Below, one piece after another: positions 24,254 through 32,412 of a stretch of 64,000 bases of DNA (positions within the stretch are counted from its first letter, which is position 1; each line of letters opens with the position of its first letter). The position numbers and the translations under genes were made by a program. The stretch lies in assembly GCF_036014015.1 (NCBI RefSeq), contig NZ_CP107905.1, positions 7,626,001 to 7,690,000 on the forward strand, written 5' to 3'. This DNA comes from Streptomyces sp. NBC_00457 (GTDB taxonomy: Bacteria > Actinomycetota > Actinomycetes > Streptomycetales > Streptomycetaceae). Under the pieces are notes generated by a model. That model was not told where the DNA came from. It did not search any database and worked only from the letters and a program-made list of their open reading frames with translations.

Positions 24254-24700
24254 ATGACGATGACGGCGACCAGGCCCCGCCCCAAGGGGCACCCCGGCTA
24301 CAGCGAAACCCACCCCCGCATCGAAGCGACGGCGCCCCAGGCCCGTGGCCTGGTCCGCACCGCCTGCGCCATATGGGGCCTCCCGGACGAGGTGACCGAG
24401 GCGGCGTCTGTAGTGATGGCCGAACTCGTCTCCAACGCGGTGCGTCACGCCTCAGGCCCATCAGTGCGGGTCACCGTCGACCGGCTCGGCCACGAACGCG
24501 TGCGCCTGGCGGTCGTCGACCGCGCTCCCCACCGGCTTCCGGACCTGTGCGCCCCGGAGGATGAGGAGCAGAGCGGGCGCGGGCTGGTTCTCGTCGAGGC
24601 CATGAGCGATCGGTGGGGCTACGACCTGCTCGGCCCCGCCCGCCGCCCGTGGGGCAAGCGCTGCTGGGCCGAACTCGCCGTGAAGCAGGTAGCTCTGTGA
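24254..24700 (+). CDS. HATPase_c anti-sigma-factor-like ATP-binding protein
   Basis: A 148-aa protein of the RsbW/SpoIIAB-like HATPase_c group that is abundant in Streptomyces. The N-box is VVMAELVSNAVRHASG near residue 53, the G1 box VDRAPHRLPDL near 89, and the G2 box GRGLVLVEAMSDRWG near 109. It probably binds ATP and a partner regulatory protein. It is the first gene on the graspetide side and overlaps the next gene by 4 bp, so it is in the same operon. The second ATG at 24260 is an alternative start. Confidence 0.85.
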   Translation: MTMTATRPRPKGHPGYSETHPRIEATAPQARGLVRTACAIWGLPDEVTEAASVVMAELVSNAVRHASGPSVRVTVDRLGHERVRLAVVDRAPHRLPDLCAPEDEEQSGRGLVLVEAMSDRWGYDLLGPARRPWGKRCWAELAVKQVAL

Positions 24701-24864
24701 TCCTCGACGGCTTGGACGCAGACCTGGAGGAGGAGCGGTCCTGGCCATCGCGCTGGCCCCGAAGAATCCGGATCGCATGGAGACAGGTAGCGGTCCAGCT
24801 CCTCTTCGTCATCGCGGTCACTGCTTTCGTGCTCGCCCTGTTCTCCTGCGGCGCCGACTGGTGA
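24697..24864 (+). CDS. Small membrane protein, 55 aa
   Basis: The frame starts with GTG at 24697, overlapping the HATPase stop as GTGA. It encodes an acidic/basic N-terminus (DLEEERSWPSRWPRRIRIAW) and one membrane segment (VAVQLLFVIAVTAFVLALFS) ending CGADW. The overlap and clean hydrophobic segment support a real gene. It may help export or tether the graspetide machinery, but no family is recognised. Confidence 0.6.
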   Translation: MILDGLDADLEEERSWPSRWPRRIRIAWRQVAVQLLFVIAVTAFVLALFSCGADW

Positions 24865-24982
24865 TCTCCAGCGGTCCGCCCCCTCATCCCTGTCCCGTCG
24901 ACGAGAGCACCTACCAGTGCACCAGGCAAGGCGAAGCCGAGCAGAGTGCACACCTATGGATCACACGAAGGAGAGATGACAC

Positions 24983-25240
24983 ATGACAGCAGCAGAGCAG
25001 CTCGCTCCCGCCCGCCCGTGGGGCGCCGGCCGCCTCGCCCCGTACCCGACCACGGTGAACCTGCCGTTCACGTCGGTCACGATCGACCCGGCGACGCAGA
25101 CCGGCGTGCTCCGCGACGGTGAAGGGTTGGTAGTGGAGATGGGCAAGCACGGCACCAGTTCCGCGACTTCGACGACCACCGTGACCAACCTGGATTCGCG
25201 CAACGACCAGGGATCCGACCAGGACTCACAGCAGGACTGA
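24983..25240 (+). CDS. tgmA: Putative ATP-grasp-modified RiPP precursor (graspetide)
   Basis: An 85-aa precursor. The leader (residues about 1-52) carries the family block LPFTSVTIDPATQTGVLRDG, recognised by the maturase. The core (from about residue 53) is rich in Thr/Ser (SSATSTTTVTN) followed by Asp-rich LDSRNDQGSDQDSQQD, giving hydroxyl donors and acidic acceptors for side-chain ester links. It lacks cysteines, as expected for this class. ATG at 24983 has AAGGAGAG upstream. tgmB starts 6 bp after the stop. Confidence 0.9.
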   Translation: MTAAEQLAPARPWGAGRLAPYPTTVNLPFTSVTIDPATQTGVLRDGEGLVVEMGKHGTSSATSTTTVTNLDSRNDQGSDQDSQQD

Positions 25241-25245
25241 CGCGT

Positions 25246-26208
25246 ATGGCCGAGACCGACAGGCCCGTCCTCGTGGCCACCGAAGCCTTCGATCTGACCG
25301 CCGACATGGTGATCACCGAACTCAACCGCAAGGGCATTCCGGTGGTCCGCTTCAACCCTGCTGACATCGGTAGGGACCTGACGGTCTCGGCTCAGTTCGG
25401 TGTCTGCCCGACCCTCGTGGCCGGGCAACTTCGCACTACGTCGAGAACTGCCGACCTGGAGCACGTCAGAGCGGTGTACTGGCGCCGCCCCGTCTGGCCC
25501 GCCTTCGAGAACCTGGAGGCCGACGATGCTCGATTCGCCGCCGCCCAGGTCCGTTGCGGGCTTGGCGGCATCCTCTACGCCCTCGACGGCCCACTGTGGT
25601 TGAACCACCCTCTGAGGGAAGCGGCTGCCGATTACAAGCCCGCCCAACTCGCCCTGGCCCAGCGTCTGGGCCTCAAGGTGCCGCCAACCATTGTCACGAA
25701 CGACCCTGACGCCGCACGGGAGTTCATCCAGGAACACGGTCAAGTGATCTACAAGACGCTGCGGTGGACGCCGTACGAGCGAGACGGAATCGGTCTCACC
25801 TCGTGGGCGGAGCCGGTCAGCTCCGACGAGATCACCGAAGCCGTGCGCGTCACCCCGCACTTGTTTCAGGCCCGTGTGGTCAAGACGGCGGATCTGCGGG
25901 TTCTCCTCGTCGGCGAGCGGGTGTTCGCCGTACGGATCGACTCCGGTCTGTTGGACTGGCGCAAGGACTACAGCGCGCTCACGTACCACGTGGTAGACCT
26001 GCCCGATCGCCTGACGAAGACCCTGCGCGCCTACCTCGACCACTACGGTCTCACTTCCGGCAGCTTCGACCTTGCCGTCGACCGCGCCGGCGAACCGCAC
26101 TGGCTGGAGCTGAACCCCAACGGCCAGTGGGGCTGGCTGGAGGAGAACACCGGGCTGCCTATGGCTGCCGCGTTCGCCGACCTGCTCACCCGAGGAGAAC
26201 CCCGATGA
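25246..26208 (+). CDS. tgmB: ATP-grasp ribosomal peptide maturase
   Basis: A 320-aa ATP-grasp ligase of the MvdD/PsnB-like type. The N-terminal pre-ATP-grasp region (residues 1 to about 95) includes AVYWRRPVWP. The ATP-binding and metal sites follow, with VIYKTLRW near 166 and the metal motif HWLELNPNGQWGWLE near 284. It activates acidic side chains of the precursor as acyl phosphates and joins them to Thr/Ser hydroxyls as omega-esters (known for the family). The stop overlaps tgmC by 4 bp. Confidence 0.92.
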   Translation: MAETDRPVLVATEAFDLTADMVITELNRKGIPVVRFNPADIGRDLTVSAQFGVCPTLVAGQLRTTSRTADLEHVRAVYWRRPVWPAFENLEADDARFAAAQVRCGLGGILYALDGPLWLNHPLREAAADYKPAQLALAQRLGLKVPPTIVTNDPDAAREFIQEHGQVIYKTLRWTPYERDGIGLTSWAEPVSSDEITEAVRVTPHLFQARVVKTADLRVLLVGERVFAVRIDSGLLDWRKDYSALTYHVVDLPDRLTKTLRAYLDHYGLTSGSFDLAVDRAGEPHWLELNPNGQWGWLEENTGLPMAAAFADLLTRGEPR

Positions 26209-27413
26209 CTCAGACCGCTCCACAGCGACGCGCACTTGCCGAACGGCTCCAGGCGGCCGGAGTCCTCACAACCGCCGCATGGCGGGCTGCCGTCGAGGCC
26301 GTACCGCGTGAACTGTTCCTCAATCCGGGTGTGTTCCTGCCCGCCGAAGGCGGACTCTGGCGCTCTGTAACGGCCCTCGGTACCGACCCTGCCGAGTGGG
26401 CCGAGATCGCCTACAGCGACCAGTCCCTGGCCACTCAGCTCGATGGACACCTGACCGCCGACCAGACCGGTGAGCCGGTCCGCGGCACACCCACCTCGTC
26501 CTCGACCACGCCCGTGACGGTGGTCGGCATGATCGAACATCTCGACGTCGACGACGGGCATACGGTGCTGGAGATCGGCACCGGCACCGGCTACTCGACC
26601 GCCCTGATGTGTCACCGGCTCGGCGAGGACAACGTCACCACGATCGAGGTGGACCAGCAGGTCGCGGCCCGTGCGGATGCTGCACTGGAAGAGGCCGGGT
26701 TCTCCACGTGGACCGTGACCGGTGACGGGCTTCTCGGCCACCCTCGCCGGGCACCGTACGACCGGGTGATCGCCACTTGTGCCGTACGCCGCATCCCGTA
26801 CACATGGGTACGCCAGACCCGGCCGGGCGGGATCATTCTCGCCACCGTCGGCTCATGGGCGTACGGGACCGGCCTCGCGAAGGTCACTGTCAACGAAGCC
26901 GGTTCAGCTGAGGGGCGCATCATCGGCCGGTCGTCCTTCATGCACGCTCGCGCACAGGCCGCCGTACCTCTGGCCGGGGATCTGTCGGCCCGCACCGCCT
27001 ACGCCGACACCGAGCGGGAGGCGAAGGTGCCACCGACGCTGCTGGACGACTGGATGCCCGCCTTCCTCGCCCAGCTTGCCGCCCCGAGGGCCCAGTTCGT
27101 GAAAGCAGCCAGCGCAGACGGAACGCTGTCGCTGTACCTGTTCGACGCAGACCGCGAGTCGTTCGCAGCCTTCACCGAGGGCGCCTCCGGCTGGACGGTC
27201 CGCCAAGGCGGCCCCGTCTCCCTGTGGGACGACGTCGAAGCGGCCCTAACCGCGTGGCAGGACGCCGGACAGCCCGACATCAGCGCGATACGCGTTCACA
27301 TCACCGAGCGGGCTCACACGTACTGGATCGGAGGACAGCGGATCACCACGCCGAGCGGTGAGAAGTGGATCGGGGAGAAGCCGGTACTGCGGTGGGAACA
27401 CCCCATCCGCTGA
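26205..27413 (+). CDS. tgmC: ATP-grasp-peptide-associated PIMT-like methyltransferase
   Basis: A 402-aa protein with an L-isoaspartyl O-methyltransferase-like domain. The SAM motif I is VLEIGTGTGYSTAL near residue 123, with the PIMT-typical YSDQSLATQL near 72. Residues after about 240 form an extra C-terminal domain absent from housekeeping PIMT but present in graspetide-cluster methyltransferases. In the fuscimiditide pathway such an enzyme methylates an Asp of the cross-linked peptide, which closes to an aspartimide. The same outcome is plausible here but inferred. It is the last gene of the operon, followed by a strong hairpin. Confidence 0.9.
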   Translation: MTQTAPQRRALAERLQAAGVLTTAAWRAAVEAVPRELFLNPGVFLPAEGGLWRSVTALGTDPAEWAEIAYSDQSLATQLDGHLTADQTGEPVRGTPTSSSTTPVTVVGMIEHLDVDDGHTVLEIGTGTGYSTALMCHRLGEDNVTTIEVDQQVAARADAALEEAGFSTWTVTGDGLLGHPRRAPYDRVIATCAVRRIPYTWVRQTRPGGIILATVGSWAYGTGLAKVTVNEAGSAEGRIIGRSSFMHARAQAAVPLAGDLSARTAYADTEREAKVPPTLLDDWMPAFLAQLAAPRAQFVKAASADGTLSLYLFDADRESFAAFTEGASGWTVRQGGPVSLWDDVEAALTAWQDAGQPDISAIRVHITERAHTYWIGGQRITTPSGEKWIGEKPVLRWEHPIR

Positions 27414-27427
27414 CCGCTGACATTCGT

Positions 27428-27460
27428 TCGGGCCCCAGCTAGTTCCGCGCCGGGGCCCGA
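27428..27460 (+). terminator. Terminator after tgmC
   Basis: A perfect 9-bp stem TCGGGCCCC / GGGGCCCGA with a 15-nt loop begins 14 bp after the tgmC stop. There is no T-run, as is usual in Streptomyces. Confidence 0.7.
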
Positions 27461-27545
27461 GCCTTACGCCGTTCCCGAGTAGCGGGATTCACTTGGCGCC
27501 GGCCCGGCTGAGCAGCAGATCAGCCGTGGCAGTGTGCACACGAGG

Positions 27546-27638
27546 TGCACGACCTCTGGCCAGGCGGAACGCTCGCGCAGGTCAGACGCCGTGGTCACGA
27601 ATCACATGGCTGTCCCCGGGCGTATAGCCCGACTCGTC
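27546..27638 (+). repeat. Cassette right-end repeat R2 with candidate att3
   Basis: It aligns with 21947-22038 over its whole length. Its last 18 bases differ from the rnpB 3' end at one position (CGTATAGCCCGACTCGTC). It marks the end of cassette 2. The region 27639-28062 that follows shows no convincing gene on either strand, only a promoter-poor spacer with possible gene debris. Confidence 0.65.
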
Positions 27639-28062
27639 GGCGGCTCTGCATCTCCACAGGCCAGAGGCCGTGGTTTCCGGTGAATCAACGCCCAGGTCGA
27701 ATTCGGGCCTTGCCGGATGAGTGGGAAGGTGAAGATCGGCGCTCGGTTGGCCGCAGCGTGCAGCCTGAACGGGCTGCGCCAGGGGCCCTGACACCGGAGG
27801 GCAACGGGGTCAACGCACGACGCGAGTTCTTCCACGTCCCCCTGGCTCCGTTCCGTGACGCCCTCGCCCGTCTGCCCAGGCCAGCACCTTCTGTAGTTCT
27901 ACGAAGAACCGGACGCCCCGGAATGGCGAGTCGTGTCGGCGCGACGCACCGCTGACGGATATCTGGGGTGGCAGGGGAGATCGGGCACCGAATTTGCTGC
28001 CGCCACTTTGACCACCCGTACGACTGCCAGTACCGCCAGGTACGCTTAAACACATCGTCAAC

Positions 28063-28154
28063 GCGGCCCGACGGGCTTCCGCTCCACCCCGGTGGAGTCT
28101 CGAAGGACATGCCCCCACCCGCACGAGTCTTTTCGTGCTGCCTGGGGGAAGTCC
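28063..28154 (+). promoter_or_regulatory. Conserved hairpin leader 1 (sequesters the ribosome-binding site)
   Basis: It starts with GCGGCCCGACGGGCTTCC (28063-28080), which recurs exactly at 30164-30181. The hairpin at 28112-28148 pairs CCCCCA with TGGGGG and GCACGA with TCGTGC. The 3' arm TGGGGG plus AA is the ribosome-binding site for the TTG start at 28155. Folding would hide that site. Confidence 0.7.
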
Positions 28155-30065
28155 TTGCTGTTCCGCGCGTCCGCGAAAACGGTCGCCGTCATGGCACTCG
28201 ACGGTTCGTTGTTCCTGCACCTCACCGACCAGTTCGTCCACATGCACGGCTATCGGCCCGGAGCCTCGGAGATGCGTTCCTGGGAGCGCAGCATCCCTCT
28301 GCTGACCGCCGCGCTGAACGACGCCGGCTTGGGCGACGTCGAGGTCATGCTGGAGTACGCGCTACCGCTGAACAGCAAGCGTGCCGACGTCGTCCTCGCC
28401 GGCTTGCACCCGGTCACGCAGGAGCCGTCCTACGTCGTGGTCGAGCTGAAGCAGTGGAGCCAGGCGACTCCGCACGAGGACGACCCCACCCTTTGCCATG
28501 TCGACGCCTACGCGCACCCCGTGCTCAACCCGATCGAGCAGGTGCGGCGATACTGCGACTACCTGGTCAACTTCAACGGCGCGGTGGCCGAGCACGGCGA
28601 GCGGATCCACGGAGTGGCCTTCCTGCACAACGCCACTGAGTTCGGGGTGACGGGACTGCGTGAGATCGAGCGCGACGGGCAGGGGCGGCTCTTCACGGGG
28701 GAGCGTCGCGGTGCGTTTCTGGACCACCTCCGGTCGAAGCTGAGCGACAAGCACGCCGGTGCCCGTGCGGCGGACGAACTGCTCGCGGGCGCCACCGTGC
28801 CCTCTAAGCAGTTGATGTCCGTAGCAGCTCAGGAAGTCCGGGAGCGACAGCAGTTCGTCCTCCTCGACGAGCAGCAGGTCGCCTACCGCATGGTGCTCAA
28901 CGCAGTGGAGAGGGCGAAGCGCGCCGACCACAAGGAAGTCGTCATCGTCACCGGCGGCCCCGGTACCGGCAAGAGTGTGATTGCGCTCCAACTGCTCGGC
29001 GAGCTCTACCGGAGGGGTGTGGCTGCAGTCCACGCGACCGGCTCGCAGTCGTTCACCAAGACGATGCGCAAGGTGGCCGGCTCCCGGAAACGGGAAGTCC
29101 AGGATCTCTTCAAGTACTTCAACAGCTTCATGACCACGGAGAAGAACAGCCTGGGTGCTCTGATCTGTGACGAGGCGCACCGCATCCGGGAGACTTCCGC
29201 CAACCGCTACACCCGCGCGGCACTGCGGACCGGCAGGGCACAGATCGACGAACTCATCGATGTCGCCCACGTACCGGTCTTCTTCCTCGACGAGCACCAA
29301 GTGGTGCGTCCCGGCGAGATGGGCACCGTGGGCGAAATCCGTGAGGCCGCGTCCAGACGGGGCATCGACTGCCATGTCGTCCCCCTGGACAGCCAGTTCC
29401 GCTGCGGGGGCAGCGACGCGTACCTCCGCTGGGTGGTCCGGCTCCTTGGCCTTGAGCCCGGCGGGCCGGTCGTGTGGGAGCCCGACGGCCGTATGCAGTT
29501 GCTGGTCGCCGACAGCCCTGAAGAACTGGAGGCGTTCCTCGACGCCCGGCGCGCCGAATACGGTGCCCGGATGTCCGCGGGCTATTGCTGGCAGTGGTCC
29601 CCGGAACCCAAGCCCGGCGACCCACTGCCTCTCGACGTCGTCATCGGGGGCTGGGCCCGGCCTTGGAACCTGCGCGGGGACCGGTCGGTCTCTGGGGCGC
29701 CCCCGTCCGCGCTGTGGGCCACCGACCCCGCGGGCTTCGGGCAGATCGGCTGCGTCTACACCGCCCAGGGGTTCGAGTACGACTGGTCGGGCGTCATCAT
29801 CGGCCCGGACCTGGTTTGGCGGGGTGACCGCTGGATAACCGACCGCACCGCGTCCAAGGATCCGGTGTTCAAGAAGTCCACACCAGACACCGATGTGGAC
29901 CGTCTCATCCGGAACACGTACAAGGTGCTGCTGACGCGGGGGATGGTCGGCACGATCGTATACTCGACCGATCCGAAGACCCGGGAGAAGCTGCGGGAAC
30001 TGGTGTCCAGCCGACCGGCTCCACAGCCTGCCGCGATCGAGGAGGAGCCCTCTCTGCGGCGGTGA
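28155..30065 (+). CDS. PD-(D/E)XK nuclease plus DUF2075 helicase protein 1
   Basis: A 636-aa predicted nuclease-helicase. Residues about 60-110 hold a PD-(D/E)XK-type core: Asp78 in KRADVVLAG and Glu97-Leu-Lys99 in YVVVELKQW. The C-terminal two thirds is a DUF2075 SF1-like helicase: Walker A GGPGTGKS (267-274), Walker B LICDEAHR (336-343), FFLDEHQVV (377-385), QFRCGGSDAYLRWV, then VYTAQGFEYDW and LLTRGMVGTIVYS near the end. TTG at 28155 follows GGGGGAA at 6 nt and keeps the N-terminal helix; ATG at 28191 is the alternative. It is one of a tandem paralogous pair, likely DNA- or RNA-targeting defence proteins. The role is inferred. Confidence 0.8.
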   Translation: MLFRASAKTVAVMALDGSLFLHLTDQFVHMHGYRPGASEMRSWERSIPLLTAALNDAGLGDVEVMLEYALPLNSKRADVVLAGLHPVTQEPSYVVVELKQWSQATPHEDDPTLCHVDAYAHPVLNPIEQVRRYCDYLVNFNGAVAEHGERIHGVAFLHNATEFGVTGLREIERDGQGRLFTGERRGAFLDHLRSKLSDKHAGARAADELLAGATVPSKQLMSVAAQEVRERQQFVLLDEQQVAYRMVLNAVERAKRADHKEVVIVTGGPGTGKSVIALQLLGELYRRGVAAVHATGSQSFTKTMRKVAGSRKREVQDLFKYFNSFMTTEKNSLGALICDEAHRIRETSANRYTRAALRTGRAQIDELIDVAHVPVFFLDEHQVVRPGEMGTVGEIREAASRRGIDCHVVPLDSQFRCGGSDAYLRWVVRLLGLEPGGPVVWEPDGRMQLLVADSPEELEAFLDARRAEYGARMSAGYCWQWSPEPKPGDPLPLDVVIGGWARPWNLRGDRSVSGAPPSALWATDPAGFGQIGCVYTAQGFEYDWSGVIIGPDLVWRGDRWITDRTASKDPVFKKSTPDTDVDRLIRNTYKVLLTRGMVGTIVYSTDPKTREKLRELVSSRPAPQPAAIEEEPSLRR

Positions 30066-30163
30066 GCGCGCGGTATCCGGCCATGATGCCCGTGCTTCCA
30101 GCCGACCGATGTGTCATATGCGCCGGGACGGGACGTCACTTGTCTAAGATCCCAGGCGTCATT

Positions 30164-30237
30164 GCGGCCCGACGGGCTTCCCCACGTGGACATGCCCCCA
30201 TCCGCACGAGTCACTCGTGCCCTGGGGGATCCACCTC
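30164..30237 (+). promoter_or_regulatory. Conserved hairpin leader 2 (sequesters the ribosome-binding site)
   Basis: It has the same 18-nt block as leader 1, then a hairpin at 30195-30228. CCCCCA pairs with TGGGGG and GCACGAGT with ACTCGTGC around a single C. TGGGGGA is the ribosome-binding site for GTG at 30238. Loop bases differ from leader 1 while pairing is kept. TAAGAT at 30146-30151 is a possible -10. Confidence 0.7.
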
Positions 30238-32361
30238 GTGTCCATGCTCCTGCTGAAACTGGCAGCGCGGGATCTGCTGAACCTGAACTCAAGACGCCGT
30301 ATGGTGCCCCACCTCGCCGCGAGGTGGAAGCACTTCCTCAGCACCGACGCTTCGTTGACCGAACGTTCCGCCTGGGCAGAGAGCCTGGTTCATCTTGCCG
30401 AGGATCTGGTTGCCGCCGACCGTGGGAACGTCGAAATGGTCGTCGAGTGCGCGGCCACGCTCGACGAGATCGACCGCGCCGGGGACCCGAGGCTCATAGA
30501 CGTCGTCCTCGTGGGCCATCATCCCGAGGAGAACGGGCTGTCCGTCCAACTCGTCGAGCTGAAGCGGTGGTCGACGGTGACCCGGGTGGAGCGAGCCACC
30601 GCCGAGCTGGTGCATGTCCCCGGCATGGGGGAGAAGAAGCATCCTGCGCTGCAACTGCGCGAATATTACGAGGCGTTCACGAGTGACAGAGGTCCGTTGT
30701 ACGGACTGGACTTCGAGTGCGGCGGCTTCGCCTATATGCACAACGCCACCGACGCCTCGGTGCTTCCGCTGGTCGGCGTGGACGCGCCGACCGGTTCCTA
30801 CGCGCGTGTCTACACGAACGACCGCCGCCCCCAGCTGCTGTCGGACTTGAGGAGCAGCTTCGCCGCCGACGGTGCCGACTCGGCGGCCGAGATCCTGCTG
30901 CGGAGCATGGGTCTGCGCAATACCCCGCTGCTCGACGCCATGATCCGCTCCAGCGGCGAGGACACGGTCTTCACCCTGCGCGGCCGTCAAAAGAAGGTCT
31001 CGGACCAGATCCTCGACACGGCCGCCAAGGTGCTTCCCGATCCCCAGCGGCCCACGCTCATCCCCGATGAAGGACGGGTGGTGTTCCTGGTCACGGGCGG
31101 TGCCGGTACGGGCAAGAGCGCCATCGGACTCCAGCTCAAGGCTGAACTGGAGGCGGCGGGCCGCACGGTCAAGTACGCGAGCGGTAGCAGGGCCTTCAAC
31201 GGCGCTCTCCAGGAGCATGTCGGCTTCGGCGACCGGGAGTTCAAGGAGACCTTCACCTACTTCAGTAACTTCGTCACCCCGCCCGACCCGCCGCTGGACG
31301 TGCTGATCTGCGACGAGGCCCACCGCCTGCGCGACCGCTCCACCAACCGCTTCTGGAAACCCGAGGACTGGGGCACCAAGCCTCAGGTGGACGAGCTTCT
31401 CGACGCCTCCCGGTTGACGGTGTTCTTCCTCGACGAGGGTCAGTCCGTGCGCCCGCAGGAGGTCGGTACCGCCGCTCTCGTGGAGGACGCGGCACGGCGC
31501 TACGACGCCCACCTGGTCCGTTGGCGCCTGCGGGAACAGTTTCGGTGCGGCGGCAGCGACGCCTACATCCGCTGGGTGCGCGGTGCGCTGGGAGTGTCCG
31601 ACGCGGAGTCGGAGCCGTGGACCCCGGACGGACTGATGCATGTCGAGGTCGTGGACAGCCCGGCGGAACTCGAGCGGATCATCCGTTCCGAGGCCGGGGC
31701 GGGAGCGTCCGCACGCATGGTCGCCGGATACTGCTGGCCCTGGACGAAGCCCCTGGGCAAGGAGAAGCGACTTGAGCCCGACGTCCGGATCGGTGACTGG
31801 CATCGGCCGTGGAACGCGGACAGTGATTCCTTCTGCGAGAACAAGACCGTCCCGCCTTCCAAGATCTGGTCCGTGCACGAGAACGGCCTCGGCCAGATCG
31901 GGTGTGTGTACACCGCGCAGGGTCTGGAGTGGGACTGGTGCGGCGTGATCATGGGTGAGGACATGGTGCGCCGCGGCGATCGCTGGGTGTTCCGCCGGGG
32001 CAAGGAGAGGGCGGACAAGGAGGCGGGCGTCAAGCGGGTAGCCGTTCCCGGGTCGTTCGATCCCAAGGTGAAGCCGAAGAGCGTGCACGATGACGAGTTC
32101 GCCCGCCTCGTCCGGCACGCGTACCACGTGCTGATGACCCGGGCGAGCCGGGCGACCGTGCTCTACTCCACGGACGAGGAGACCCGGGACTACCTGAAGG
32201 GACTCGTCGGCGACGTTGCGATCCACGGTCTGCGACCCACCTGGGAGAACCTGCCGGAGCAGGCGCGACAGCCACATCTGCCCCGTCCCGGCCGAGGAGG
32301 GCGCCGCCGCAGGAAGCGTCAGAAGAAGGACGCTCCGCCCGGAGAGATGCGCCTTTTCTGA
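30238..32361 (+). CDS. PD-(D/E)XK nuclease plus DUF2075 helicase protein 2
   Basis: A 707-aa paralogue of the preceding gene, with the same layout and clear divergence. The nuclease core has Asp88 in LIDVVLVG and Glu107-Leu-Lys109 in VQLVELKRW. Walker A is GGAGTGKS (287-294), Walker B LICDEAHR (356-363). Later motifs FFLDEGQSV, QFRCGGSDAYIRWV and VYTAQGLEWDWCGVI match protein 1. The C-terminus adds a basic tail (RGGRRRRKRQKK). GTG at 30238 is 8 nt after GGGGGA; ATG at 30244 is the alternative. The two genes are 172 bp apart and each has its own leader. Predicted to unwind and cut nucleic acid; no substrate can be named. Confidence 0.8.
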   Translation: MSMLLLKLAARDLLNLNSRRRMVPHLAARWKHFLSTDASLTERSAWAESLVHLAEDLVAADRGNVEMVVECAATLDEIDRAGDPRLIDVVLVGHHPEENGLSVQLVELKRWSTVTRVERATAELVHVPGMGEKKHPALQLREYYEAFTSDRGPLYGLDFECGGFAYMHNATDASVLPLVGVDAPTGSYARVYTNDRRPQLLSDLRSSFAADGADSAAEILLRSMGLRNTPLLDAMIRSSGEDTVFTLRGRQKKVSDQILDTAAKVLPDPQRPTLIPDEGRVVFLVTGGAGTGKSAIGLQLKAELEAAGRTVKYASGSRAFNGALQEHVGFGDREFKETFTYFSNFVTPPDPPLDVLICDEAHRLRDRSTNRFWKPEDWGTKPQVDELLDASRLTVFFLDEGQSVRPQEVGTAALVEDAARRYDAHLVRWRLREQFRCGGSDAYIRWVRGALGVSDAESEPWTPDGLMHVEVVDSPAELERIIRSEAGAGASARMVAGYCWPWTKPLGKEKRLEPDVRIGDWHRPWNADSDSFCENKTVPPSKIWSVHENGLGQIGCVYTAQGLEWDWCGVIMGEDMVRRGDRWVFRRGKERADKEAGVKRVAVPGSFDPKVKPKSVHDDEFARLVRHAYHVLMTRASRATVLYSTDEETRDYLKGLVGDVAIHGLRPTWENLPEQARQPHLPRPGRGGRRRRKRQKKDAPPGEMRLF

Positions 32362-32412
32362 AACGGTGCACGGTAGGTGGAGTGGCGGGCTCCCGGGCCC
32401 GCCACCTGCCGG

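Noticed and set aside
27545..27955. 136-codon plus-strand frame after the graspetide operon
   Set aside because: It overlaps the att3 repeat, has no ribosome site and no recognisable domain. It is mentioned only as possible debris.
28110..28240. Short leader-peptide frames beginning ATGCCCCCA in both hairpin leaders
   Set aside because: The MPP-ARV likeness is explained by conservation of the hairpin itself. No ribosome site precedes either ATG.
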